Source of the DNA: Terebella lapidaria
Lineage: Eukaryota > Annelida > Polychaeta > Terebellida > Terebellidae
Reading direction: 5' to 3'
DNA length: 64,000 nt
NCBI GenBank assembly: GCA_949152475.1
Contig: OX424555.1
Location: 70,633,499-70,697,498 of the forward strand
A program made the translations under genes and the position numbers. Positions within the stretch are counted from its first letter, which is position 1. The number at the start of each line of letters is the position of its first letter. Of this stretch, positions 24,841 to 35,759 are shown piece after piece. The notes beneath the pieces were generated by a model, which searched no databases, was not told the DNA's origin, and worked only from the letters and a program-made list of their open reading frames with translations.

Positions 24841-25586
24841 CAGTGGCTGATATATGCCATAGTATTATTCTTTAGTCTTATTATATTTTTGATTTTTCCC
24901 AGAAGGATCAAATAAACGTACTTGATGTTAAATACGCGTACTTAATGTTTAAATACGCGTACTTAATATTAAATACACGTATTTACCAATAAATATGCAT
25001 ACGTAATATTAAATACGCATATTTTATATTAAATACGCATATTTAATATTAAATACGTGTACTTAATATTAAATACACATACTTAATGTTAAGTACACGT
25101 AGTTAATAATAAATTCGCATATTTATGTTGAATACGCATACTTAATATTAAATACGTGTATGTAATGTTAAATACACGTACTTAATATTAAATACCAGAC
25201 AGTTAGATATTATGTTTTTTTGCAGTGCCATGCCGCTTGATATATACCTTGTTTCACAAGACATACACAGCAACGTAACCACATCCATTTTTTTGCTAAT
25301 TTATTATTAGGTATACGTATTCAACATTACGTATGCATATATAATATTTAGTACATGTATTCAATATCATGTACGCGTATTTAATATGTATGTGTATTTA
25401 ATATTAACTACGCATATTTAATATTAAGTATGTGTATTAATATTAAGTACGTGTATTTAATATTGAGTATGCGTGTTTACCATTAAGTACTTGCATTTAA
25501 TTATATTCTTTTCTTTAGAATGTCATTCTGGAAAAAATAAATAAATGAAATCTGAAAAATAAAACTATGGCATATATCAGCCACCG
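24841..25586. mobile_element. TA-flanked element of inverted 20-bp palindromic arrays
   Basis: Ends CAGTGGCTGATATATGCCAT and complement ATGGCATATATCAGCCACCG, flanked by TA (24839-24840, 25587-25588). About 14 left units (24905-25195) and about 10 right units (25309-25502, reverse orientation) of a 20-bp repeat, TTAATATTAA plus ATACGCGTAC: two 10-bp palindrome-like halves, variants ACACGT, GCATAT. A 110-bp nonrepetitive spacer separates them. No ORF. TA flanks and CAGT ends fit a Tc1/mariner-type non-autonomous element; the interior matches foldback/TU-type design. Confidence 0.88.
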
Positions 25587-26319
25587 TAAAACATGACATC
25601 GAACATAATTGTGTACATTATGTCGCTAGCCTCAAGCGATGCCATCGTTTTCTTGCATCCGCTTGAAATCTGTTATAATAGTGGGAGGACATTTTCGTCA
25701 TTGATTGATTACATTGGGAGATGGGTTGGGCAGGGGCGTTAGCTACTAATCGCTGGAGTGAACTTTTACATGTGGATTGAAGTTATTTCCTGGAATCACC
25801 CGATCATACAACGCTTGTTGATTTTCACGGTATACGACAAACACAAAGCATTGTGGCATATTGCACATTTGTTAAATGTGTAAATATCCAGGAAGCCAGT
25901 GAAATAGATTACACCGAATGATTCCATCAAAGGAAACCAGCCAATGGCCAGTACGTGGTCCGAGTAAACATTTTGTTCGGACATCAAGTAGAATATACCT
26001 TGTATTTACAATGGTTCCGAGGCCATCTTTTTTTGACGAAGCTCGTTGTCAGAAATTAAGTGGTGACGTCTGTAAGCCTTGAATGGTGGCCACATCAGAT
26101 TAGTTACTTATGCATTCATTGATAATTTCACCATATTGTACATTTTAGACCAGTTCATCCCTGCTGTTTTGTTCATTTGCCCATATATATATATTGTTTT
26201 TGTTCATATATACTCATAATGCATTATGCTAATGTATGTTCGTGCTATGGCGTGGATGTCAATAGTGTGCACAAACCCACATTACATGCTGTGGTATCAA
26301 AATAAGTAGCGCTCACTTG

Positions 26320-27176
26320 TCACTAATACCTCCAGAAACTACAAAACAGAGGTACGAATATCATTCTTGGATGTCATCACAGGACATATGGCTCAGAAAT
26401 GTTGTCAACTCTTAACTGGCTCAATATTCGTCATCGTTCTCTTCTGTGTAAAGCTGTCATCATGTTCAAAATAGGTAATGGTAGAGCACTGAATATATTA
26501 GGAGGTTATCTCCTAACGCATCTCATGAATACTGTACCAAGTCCAACATTAAGAAATATATATCACATTCATTCTCTTCAGTACTCAGGAACCCAAACTT
26601 GGAACAGTTTTCCCTCGAGTGTAAAGGAGCATAACTCTTTACATCAATTTGAAGAAAAAAAAACACTGTACCCAGTATATTGTTGGTAATTTACATGGCT
26701 AGACCCATTTTACTACTATCCGTGTAATATATATATATATAGCACTCTCATTATAACATGGTAATGGCTTACTGTTTTGTCAATTTCCAGTGTACAAATT
26801 CATCTTAAATATGTTTTTTTTTTATGTATTGTGTTGTTTTTTATATTTACTAGTATCACACACTTTCCCGTTTACTTTGTAACTGTAAGTATGTCTTGCA
26901 AAGGCACCGTCCATTTAGATCTAGGTTACTGCCCAATGCTCCGCTTTGCCTGGTCCAATTTTTCAGTATTTTATATTTAGTCAACCTCACAAATGAATGT
27001 GTCACTTTCTTTTTATTATTGCAATAAATATTATTTTCATTGTTCTCACTCTTTGTTTTTAATATCATTCTACCGTTCATTCTATCACACATTGTATTAT
27101 TAATGTATGTAAATCACCACCACCAAAACAGTACTTGTACTGATGTAGTGTGTGAATAAACTATTGAACTATTGAT
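26320..27176 (+). pseudogene. 3' end of a non-LTR retrotransposon
   Basis: From 26330 the frame reads LQKLQNRGTNIILGCHHRTY, then LNWLNIRHRSLLCKAVIMFK, and further on QYSGTQTWNSFPSSVKEHNS, stopping at about 26689. This is the conserved C-terminal tail downstream of the reverse transcriptase in CR1/L2/Jockey-like elements. It is followed by a 3' UTR with (AT)n and a tail GTGAATAAACTATTGAACTA ending in a TATTGA-like repeat (27155-27176). It is a 5'-truncated insertion into block E; no clear TSD. It could be the same family as 4769-5245. Confidence 0.85.
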
Positions 27177-27805
27177 AGTGAATGACTGATAACATCACGT
27201 CAATCAACGACTTCTGTTGACCGTGCGAGTTCCAGCCTTGTTTGCTGTTGATGAATCTGCGAAAACGAATTAAAATATTTCAGCAAAAATATGGCTTCTC
27301 TGTCACCGTATCGCAGACAGATTACTGTTCGCGAGGTTTCTGAGGTCAAGCGATTCACAATCCCAACGGGGCAGATGGAAGGGTTCCAATCGTGGCGCAT
27401 TCGGAATTGCATCAACGCAGGAGGACCTGTGATTGGACCTGACCTTGATGACGATTCTTTACCTACACCCAAGTTGGTTAAATTTTGACAGCTGACCTGC
27501 TGGATGATCAGTCTTCCTGTAGCATGAAGGATCTGGGTTTCTCTGGCAACACATTGTGTCGTTAATTTCAAGAAACAGTGGATGTAAATCTGGAAACATA
27601 GAGGCGTCGCAAACACAGGGACACTTTCCACACTCTCCAAAGCACTGTACAATGAGGAGTGCCCAGCTAGTTTCTAAACTGCTGCGACAAGGATATGTTT
27701 TACCAAGACTTATAGCTGCATTTAAAAAATTATATGGATATCATCATAATCTGGTTGATAAATACACCAAATCCATGTCTGCCATGCAAATAGATCTATT
27801 GTTAT

Positions 27806-28055
27806 GTTAATTTTGGGGAATTCATGACGGGTGCCACAAGTGGGGCAGGAAATGCTCACTCCGGAACACCTGATTTCACCTCCTAATGGCCATTTTTGGG
27901 GGGTTCATGAGTTTCCCTGTCATTTTTGTTTTCTCTCACTTCGTATGCCTGACATGACTTTCTGTCCCCGGACTATGAGATTGGATAACGGACCCTGTTT
28001 TGTTTGCTCGGAATACTTAATACTGGGTATTGATTCCACGTCTACATGGTCTATC
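27806..28055. repeat. Dispersed 240-bp module, copy 1
   Basis: Nearly identical to 41082-41325: GGGGAATTCATGACGGGTGC, GTGGGGCAGGAAATGCTCAC, CCGGAACACCTGATTTCACC, GGGTTCATGAGTTTCCCTGT, CTTTCTGTCCCCGGACTATG. I associate similar GACGGGTGYCAC...CCGGA.CACCTGA.TCACC strings with repeats in molluscs and other marine invertebrates, from memory only. It may be a conserved domain of a retroelement 3' region or SINE. The short frames inside are not genes. Confidence 0.75.
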
Positions 28056-28059
28056 TAAT

Positions 28060-28730
28060 ATGGCTTATCATTTATTCTCAGGGAAACTACTCTGAAGTAG
28101 CACTCATCAGATAGTGTCGTATGGAACATAACCTGTTATTTTTATTTTGACATCTTAACTTTTGAATCTAAGATACAAGCAAGGGAATGTTCCATAATGC
28201 ACATTTAAATACTGTTACCAAAAGCTCTGTTCCTGTTCTGTGCCCAAGTCACTACCATTCCTCGATCATAATGACGTAGCCTATTGTGTATCATTCCATT
28301 TACTATTTGATCATGGCAACCAGGATCGATATATGCCGCCCTGATATGCGTGAATTATCGTGTTTTACGGAAAAGAATATAAAAATATGTTTATTTCGAG
28401 CAACTGTGGTTCGCGCACTAGTCATGAATTTGTCTGTGTGTTGGCATCTATCTACCCATTTATGCAATCATACATGTAAATGACATTTTCACGATCACAC
28501 GCCAATATTGATATGATATTAACGTTACATTATTTGCAGTCTTATATTAATTCGAACTTTCGTAATGTTAAGAATTTATTATGTTCATAATGGGGTACAT
28601 TATCGAAAGGTACAATAAATTTGCAATTGGCGTAGGTACCCCATTCTATTTCTACCCCATTCTACCCCAAATATGTTGGTCATTATCGTCATTGCTCTGT
28701 TCGCGTTATGTTGGCTTCTCCTTAAACCTA
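28060..28730. repeat. Block F copy II and spacer
   Basis: 28185-28245 matches block F copy I. The remainder holds near-repeats of TACCCCATTCTA (28636-28670) and no gene. Confidence 0.5.
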
Positions 28731-28734
28731 AAAC

Positions 28735-28862
28735 GGCCCAAGTAGCGCACCTTACTCTGTTAATACTACTCTCCTATTGAATGTATACCATATTTAATCC
28801 GTCTGGCCATTTTTTAATCTTCATTGAATTTAGAAGAAATAGTAAGCTGCGCTACATGGGCC
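28735..28862. mobile_element. 128-bp MITE with 8-bp TSD
   Basis: TIRs GGCCCAAGTAGCGCACCTTA (left) and its near-complement ending AGCTGCGCTACATGGGCC (right) pair over 22 bp with two mismatches. The flanks are identical: CCTAAAAC at 28727-28734 and 28863-28870. An 8-bp TSD is the mark of hAT-superfamily (also P or Merlin) insertions. No coding capacity. Confidence 0.93.
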
Positions 28863-28870
28863 CCTAAAAC

Positions 28871-29280
28871 TAGCTTTCCATAGTCAACATGTAAGCACGT
28901 GGAATGCCAGTATCAACTTATTGCCACCAAGACAACAAGGTTTTGATGATATCTACAATATCTACAATATATTTTGGATTGCATTTGAACAGCGCTGTTA
29001 AAGGAATAATAGTAAACAACTCGCAAACTAAAAATTTAGAAACCAGAAACAAATAGAGTTTTTATCTTTAGCGGTATTATACCACGGCTTCGGGTGTTTT
29101 GCTTGTGCGTTGATGCGTAGCGGTATTTTATTCGCGCATCACTGGCCACGGGCCCGATTAGGCCACAAGCATGTAAAAGTGTTGATTATGAAGTTCTGCT
29201 CACAACGAGGTGGATCGCCGGGCCCAAGTATCATATCCTGCGATTTCTTCTGCATTTGATAAGAATTAAACAGGTGACAA
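28871..29280. other. Unassigned spacer
   Basis: Short direct repeats (TATCTACAATATCTACAATA) and a GC-richer patch near 29130-29240 are present. No gene. Confidence 0.4.
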
Positions 29281-29574
29281 ACGGATTGATTGGCGATCAT
29301 TTAGTTGGTAATTAGTAAGTATAAATGTAAGTATAATAGTATTATAGTTACACACAGTTTGCCCCTGATGACGCCAGTGTGGCTTCAGATATAATTTTTT
29401 GATGTTAGGTTTTTTGTTGGCATCATCAAAATCTGGTTATCAGCGGTAATATGTTGATACATACATTTAAAAACCCAACCACTGTGAATTAGAGCGAAAT
29501 TGTTCCCAAGGAACCCTTCTACTGATTAGATGACCCCTGAACATCGGCTTTATTAGGAAAACAATAGGGCTGTG

Positions 29575-30048
29575 AGCGGAAGTACTGATCGGTGACTGAA
29601 TTTTCAATGATTTTATTCACACTGGGTATAAGCACCTGACGCCTCCCTATCTTTCCACATGAGGGCAAAATTTACATAGCGATTTAAAGTATATAGACGA
29701 TGTCTATAGTGTTTTGTAGTATATACACACGATGAAGATAAACGAACACTGTAGCAAAATATATTAACTGTCCAATTCCACCGCATTTTCAAGATTCGAA
29801 AGGGCACTGAAAAACGGCACCTCGAGTAAATCATTGCTCCAGCGAAAATACCGGCAGACGGTCTGTTATTCTAACGAATTTTGACACATGTAAGCCTGCT
29901 TTGTATTTTGAAAGACGCTTTTCGACACAGGACATGTTGTTTCATCAGTTATTGACGCTGTTAGAAAGTGGGCGATATTGAGTTTATCCCCACAGAAGTC
30001 TTGATTCACGAATATTTCATTGGATTAATCACCGACCGTACTTCCGCT
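29575..30048. mobile_element. AGCGGAAGTAC-ended MITE, first copy
   Basis: AGCGGAAGTACTGATCGGTGA at the left pairs with TCACCGACCGTACTTCCGCT at the right with two mismatches. 474 bp, noncoding. It was duplicated with the surrounding DNA. No clear TSD. Confidence 0.7.
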
Positions 30049-30324
30049 TCCCAGAAGATCGCCCCCGCCCACGGATTGATTGGCGATCATTTAGTGGGAA
30101 ACTAGTATTATAGTTACACACAGTTTGCCCCGATGACGCCAGTGTGGCTTCAGATAGGTTTTTTTATTGGCATCATCAAAATCTGGTTATCAGCTGTAAT
30201 ATGTTGATACATACATTTAAAAACCCAACCACTGTGAATTAGAGCGAAATTGTTCCCAAGGAACCCTTCTACTGATTAGATGACCCCTGAACATCGGCTT
30301 TATTATGAAAACAATAGGGCTGTG

Positions 30325-30804
30325 AGCGGAAGTACTGGGCCCCTAAATTGACTGAATTTTCAATGATTTTATTCGCACTGGGTATAAGCACCTGACGCCT
30401 CCCTATCTTTCCACATGGGGGCAAAATTTACATATCGATTTAAAGTATATAGACGATGTCTATAGTGTTTTGTAGTATATACACACGATGAAGATAAACG
30501 AACACTGTGGCAAAATATATAAATTGTCCAATTCCACCGCATTTTCAAGATTCGAAAGGGCACTGAAAAACGGCACCTCGAGTAAATCATTGCTCCAGCG
30601 AAAATACCGGCAGACGGTCTGTTATTCTAACGAATTTTGACACATGTTGGCCTGCTTTGTATTTTGAAAGACGCTTTTCGACACGGGACATGTCGTTTCA
30701 TCAGTTATTGACGCTGTTAGAAAGTGGGCGATATTGAGTTTATCCCCACCGAAGTCTTGATTCACGAATATTTCATTGAATTTATCACCGATCGTACTTC
30801 CGCT
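30325..30804. mobile_element. AGCGGAAGTAC-ended MITE, second copy
   Basis: Same element in tandem unit 2. The left TIR is altered after AGCGGAAGTACTG (GGCCCCTAAATTG replaces GATCGGTGA); the right end, GATCGTACTTCCGCT, is kept. Confidence 0.7.
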
Positions 30805-30826
30805 TCCCAGAAGATCGCCCCCGTCG

Positions 30827-31475
30827 TGAAGTACTTTGTATTATGACGTTACAGTGTTTGTATTTTTTTTGCATGATTGTACGTTACTAGGGCTGAATTG
30901 CCTGATGTTCCATTGTGACGTGATAGCAGACTCGTGCTTTCATTGGTGTTTCACATCAAGACGCATTCAGACAAGTGCATGTGAATCTGTGAATCAAAAA
31001 TGTGAAACCAAACGTGAAATAAAGGTGCAAACATGATGTGTCCCGCAAATGTTATCACACGGTCGGACATCTCTGTGTGTTCCTACTGTTTGTAGTTTGA
31101 GATAAATTCATAGCATGTGATAGAATCTAGTATAATACTGATAGCACGACTCGGAATGTCTACCTGTATATCTGTGGTATTTCAGGTGCCGTACGAAATT
31201 GGTAAGCGAGCGAGTACGACATTTGATACATTATATGGATTTTTATTTAACATGCATGTTCGTCTCTCACCTGCAAGTATATAAATGACTTTCATCGAAC
31301 GGGTTGGAAATGAGCAAGTTCCGTTACAATCCTTTCATAGACGGGCTGTGCAATATTTTAATGCGCGGACTTTTTTTCTTTTTGAAAAGCAAATAGCTGT
31401 ACAAATTGAACAGGCAATTAATCACGACTGCACCTATTAAAGAGTCAGAGTCGAATTTGTTCATATTATATATTC
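30827..31475. other. Unassigned spacer
   Basis: No gene or recognised repeat. Frames at 30836-31036 and 31324-31596 are motif-free and AT-driven. Confidence 0.4.
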
Positions 31476-31479
31476 GATT

Positions 31480-32165
31480 GCTATATTTGGAAGTTTTTTT
31501 CTCGCTGTATATTTTTATATATGTCAACGACTTGTTTCTCGTGGTAGCTTCATTATTCAGTATCCCCGAGTGGATTGAAATTCGATATTGTCTCAATGCA
31601 ATGACATCGTTCCATGATTAGTATACGCTCATTCGTGACAATTAAACAATGTAGCACTAAATGTTCATGGTTTCTCATAAGTTTACCTGTTACTCTTTCC
31701 GGGCCTATTAAACGAGCATGTGTTCGTTATACACGGGATAATGATAGAATTTCACTTTTGTGATGAGTGAAACTACCAGAAAGTCATTCACTTCTAAATT
31801 TCCTCCCGATATTCATCCTGTAATTGTGCGTGTCATTTATATAATGTTCGCATCTACCGCGCAAATGTAGTGGCACGTCAGAATAAGATGGATCATGAGA
31901 ATTGGTAATTTAGCGCGCGAGGCGCACGGTTTGAAAGGTTAAATTGAAAATGGGTCGTTGAATTATCGGGCATGTAAACAATCAATTTGCAATCTCAAGA
32001 CCAGCAGAAGGAACATGGGAACTCTCACAGCCAGGCTTCTAACTGCCTCAATAGGACTAAATAACAACACCCACGACCACATTTCGAGTAGCTTTGCTTC
32101 ACGATAATTAGCCTGCTGTGATTACACTAAAAAAACTCAATGTAAACTGCTGGCTGATAAAGCAA
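31480..32165. repeat. Large-unit block B, copy III
   Basis: Landmarks: GAGTGGATTGAAATTCGATA, GTGACAATTAAACAATGTAG, GTTTACCTGTTACTC (31681) and CAGCCAGGCTTCTAACTGCC (32029). The last lies 15.9 kb after copy II. Confidence 0.68.
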
Positions 32166-34845
32166 ATGTAATTATTCTTTTTCGAAGTCAATGTATTTTT
32201 TTCTTTCTCAGTCACGCCTGGAACCGTAAAACCCTGAAAATATCTTAGGGTTATCAGGTTAAAGCAAGCAGACGATCCCACGGAATGCTTGCGTAATCCA
32301 GCGCTGTTGTCTGGGTATTTACATTGCCAGTATTGTGTCGAAATTCCGTGATGTTTATGAATGGGCAGTGCATTGCCGATTTATGTTTTTAATGTGTCAG
32401 TGTTGGTAATTTGCAGTAAAGAATATGTTCATTACCCTAACGGTATAGCTCTCCGTCAGAGCTATAACTGTGACACTCAGCGCGTATAATCCTACCGATT
32501 AAGAATAATAAAATGGAGAATGATAAAAAAAAAGATTTCTGTGTGTGAAATTTTCTCATTTTCCCTATACTCTGAGTAGTTTGTATGCAGTACCCTCAAA
32601 GTTCATTGTCAGCTCGTTATAACGGATCTCACACACCAAATCCTCTTCCAGGAATGCATCAATGTCAAGCAGAAATTGAAGAGTGATATTTTCACCTGGT
32701 AGTATTCATTGTTTCCTATCGCGTTCAAAACAGAAAGGGACTCCCCTGTTTTGCCGCATTCCTATATGATACCCTAATATGTGGATTTCCTGAATGGAGA
32801 CGAATTCTCGACGGATGGCATATATCGTCAACTTTTTCGCTCGATTGATTGATTGATTGAGTTTATTCAGTAGAATCAATATACACATATAAAAATAATG
32901 AATAAATTAAGATTACATGGAGAACAAAATAAAGCATAAAACGCTTATTTTCATTGTGGTCCTAATAATTTACAGTAAATTTGTTTTCTTCTGGGATAAG
33001 TTGATAAGTGCCCTTCTCCAAAATTTTCTCCAATTTCAACGTTCTGGATGCTACGTCAATCATATACCGGTATGTGTACTGGTATGGGTTTTTTGTCTGA
33101 TGCACGTTTCCTTCACCATTATGATTTTCAAACTCGTGGCGCGAAATTGCTGACGATGAAAGCCTGCTCATCGAACAGTGTTATATAACTGAATACAAGT
33201 ATGTATTGTACTGCAAATTGACAAGCGCACTTGAGACAAGTATATATAACAAGTTCTCGTTCTCTCAAGCAGACGGACGGCTAGGCGCACGAACGGAATG
33301 TGGAGATAACTGTTTTCTCTGTGCACGTATATATGTATATTCAACTTTCACACTGATGTTTACACGATAATATTTCAAAGATTGATAATTCTGTCAAGTT
33401 GTCAGATGTTCAAAATAAATGGACTCAAAGTTCTGTACTAAGTCTGTTCCTCTAGTTGCAGATATACTGTGTAACCATTGGTCTTATTATGGGGACCAAT
33501 GGTCGGTATATTTGAGCCGCTCCTCCCCTCCCTAAATAATCTCAGACCTGTTATTTACCAGTGAAAATAAATAATGTAATACCAATTTGTTTTCTTCAAC
33601 ATAACATATTTGTATCTACGCGGCATCATTGGAGCCATGTAGAGAGTTTATCAACATAACAATGTAAACTTAACACCAGAAGCAAATTAAAAAGAAACCC
33701 CAAAATGAGGTATTTCGAAATGAGGTATTTATGATCGAAGACTCAATATGATCTTGAGCCATCATTGTTTGACCATATCGTTTCTGAGATCATACCTTTC
33801 AATCAGAATAAAGGAGCATGGATTCCCAACAGTTTATCTAAGACATGCACACTCCGAAAACTTTTCAATTCTCGACCTTACTTCACCAAATTAGCTTCTG
33901 ATGTTTATTGTGATACATTATGGGCAGGTTATTTTATAGGATAACTTCAGATGAGTTACATTCAAACCTGGTGCAGCGTTTCGAGAAGACGCCTGCACTC
34001 AAGACCACAGTGGATGAGACGAGAACACTTCCCTTGTTAGCCTTCCCTACCTGGGTGCAGCCTCGCCCAAATTATATCTGAATTAGTGCACCTATTTTGG
34101 CTGGCTATCTTGCACACGCAAATCGTAATTTCGCAAGTGTCAGTTACTATACCACATACTCGAAATAACTTTTTTTATAGATAAATATCTAATATCTGTT
34201 ATGGTCACTTTAATTTGCTAAGTGTTGTATAACGTGCTGGATTCTATAATCATGAGTCTTGTCTTCAATTTTGGTACATGGCGCAGCGTTTGGAGCATAC
34301 GGAACATCCACACTGATTTTCAGCGAGATACATTCCAGGATGGCAGAGCTATAGCCCCCTAAAAAATGTACCAGTATACCAGTAATCGGCTAGTGAGGCA
34401 AAAATACATTTGTATGTTGACTGATAAGCAACCATTGCAATTTGCAATGATGAAATATTGAAGATACAGGAATGTTTCTAAATAACTTTACATATGAATA
34501 AGAAAATTGCATCACTAATAAAAACATTCTTCATTCAACCCCTGTTTTTCCCACAAGTTGTTAACCTCCCATAGTAATAGTTGAACATATTACACTGTTG
34601 CTGTGCAAGGCAAAATTCCACGATGGCTGCCCGAGTGTCCCATACGTGAGTGTCAGTACATGTAATGCACGCTTTGAATGCGATACTTTTGATACGACCC
34701 CCTGCTATATGCGGGCCTTATACGTACTTTTCGGTTAGGCGATAACGCCTATGACACGCCTATCTTTAGACGTTAAAACTGAAACACCGCTATTAGAAGA
34801 GTCACCCCCTCTTTTTCTGAAAACTATATCAGTGTTCTATACTGT
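32166..34845. other. Unassigned spacer with a retroelement-like tail and a hairpin
   Basis: A (GATT)n run and its flank at 32836-32880 read, on the minus strand, as TTGATTCTACTGAATAAACT followed by (CAAT)n. This looks like the 3' tail of a minus-strand non-LTR element with no recognisable coding upstream. ACCATTGGTC (33474-33483) pairs with GACCAATGGT (33494-33503). No host gene seen. Confidence 0.4.
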
Positions 34846-34847
34846 CT

Positions 34848-34975
34848 GCCCCTGTTGACGCCAGTGTGTATTTGGATAAACTATTTGGTCGTACTTCGTT
34901 TCTATTCCGAAATGTTCACTTTTCTTCATCAAAATCTGGTTGTATATGTGGTAGCAGGTTGATACTTCCAATCAG
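34848..34975 (+). repeat. SINE-like family G end module
   Basis: CTGTTGACGCCAGTGTG, then a TCGTTTCTATTCCGAAATGT-like stretch, CATCAAAATCTGGTTGTATA and TTGATACTTCC reproduce the module order seen at 29357-29470 and 17740-17865. Confidence 0.55.
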
Positions 34976-35640
34976 GTATTTTTTTTTTTAAAACACTTGA
35001 TAATCACTCAATAGGTATTAAATCAATCATTTTTCAGAATAATCTCTCCCATTGGAACTGGTTTTCGTGCACTAATATCGAATGCCTTGCATAGAGAGTT
35101 GTTCTTATATCAGGACCAACAAGGTATACGAATATTAATTTATATAATCGTGGTTCCATCACTATTCGAAAGTAGCACATGATTTTGTCAGGCTTGAGGA
35201 GTATGGCAACCAATCAATGACAGACGAATCCTGAACAAATCGAATTCGGTGCCATGGCGTGTGGCGAATTGAGTTAGCTGGCTCGCATTAAGCACGGGAA
35301 ATGGCAACATTCTGTGAAGTACGGTAATGAGGTTTTCCTTAGTCCAAAATGTCTGAACTTCAAAAGTCACAAGGGACCTGGGATCGCAAAGCATTTATTT
35401 CATTCCTTATCACAACATACAACTGTAGTTACTGGCATGTGATGATTATGCTATTTTGCCAACTTTGTTGCTAGTATTAGTTAATCTCACGATATACATT
35501 TTTATATTGTTAATGAAATACAAGTGACGAAGTTTCGGTACATATCATTGTTGAATCACACAAGAGATGAGTGTTTTAGGGATTCTGACCTATGGCCTAT
35601 GCGCCGATATATTTTAATTTGGAAATGTCTACATCTTTAA
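34976..35640. other. Unassigned spacer
   Basis: The minus frame 35188-35394 has no motif. No repeat recognised. Confidence 0.4.
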
Positions 35641-35644
35641 AGCC

Positions 35645-35745
35645 AGGGGCGGATCTAGGATTTTTAGAGGGGGAGCAGGGGGGATTCATGTGAAGGGGCG
35701 CATCATGTAAAGGGGCGAATCCAGGAATTTGCTATAGGGGAAGGG
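35645..35745 (+). mobile_element. Solo end with CAGGGGCGGATC terminus
   Basis: CAGGGGCGGATCTAGGATTT followed by a G-rich run is the same terminus as the left end of the 9.36-kb insertion at 44852. A second degenerate piece (GGGGCGAATCCAGGAATTT) follows at about 35703. No matching opposite end was found nearby. Confidence 0.55.
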
Positions 35746-35759
35746 AGGTTACAGTTACA

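Larger units (their letters stand above)
24670..27660. repeat. Large-unit block E, copy II
   Basis: Matches block E copy I with the same landmark order (CGCTTGAAATC...ATTTTCGTCATTGATTGATTACA near 25665-25710, TGCGAAAACGAATTAAAATA at 27259, GACCTTGATGACGATTC near 27440, GTTGGTTAAATTTTGACAG near 27473). It is interrupted by the 24841-25586 element and the 26320-27176 retrotransposon end. The 65-codon frame 27291-27488 (MASLSPYRRQITVREVSEV) is broken in copies I and III, so I rate it as chance, although a decayed exon cannot be excluded. Confidence 0.7.
29281..30826. repeat. Tandem duplication of about 790 bp, two units
   Basis: ACGGATTGATTGGCGATCAT occurs at 29281 and 30071. Unit 1 spans 29281-30070 and unit 2 30071 to about 30826, with few differences (unit 2 lacks about 30 bp near the start). 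Each unit contains a family G end module and a 474-480-bp TIR element. The conserved minus frames (29613-29834, 30369-30590) reflect duplicated DNA rather than selection. Confidence 0.88.

Noticed and set aside
23397..25502. CRISPR-like arrays (short repeats at regular spacing)
   Set aside because: There are no unique spacers between repeats; units are contiguous and palindromic, and the context is eukaryotic transposable elements.
27291..27488. 65-codon frame MASLSPYRRQITVREVSEV as a possible host exon
   Set aside because: The homologous positions in block E copies I (about 13685) and III lack a continuous frame, and there are no clear splice signals. Kept only as a remote possibility.
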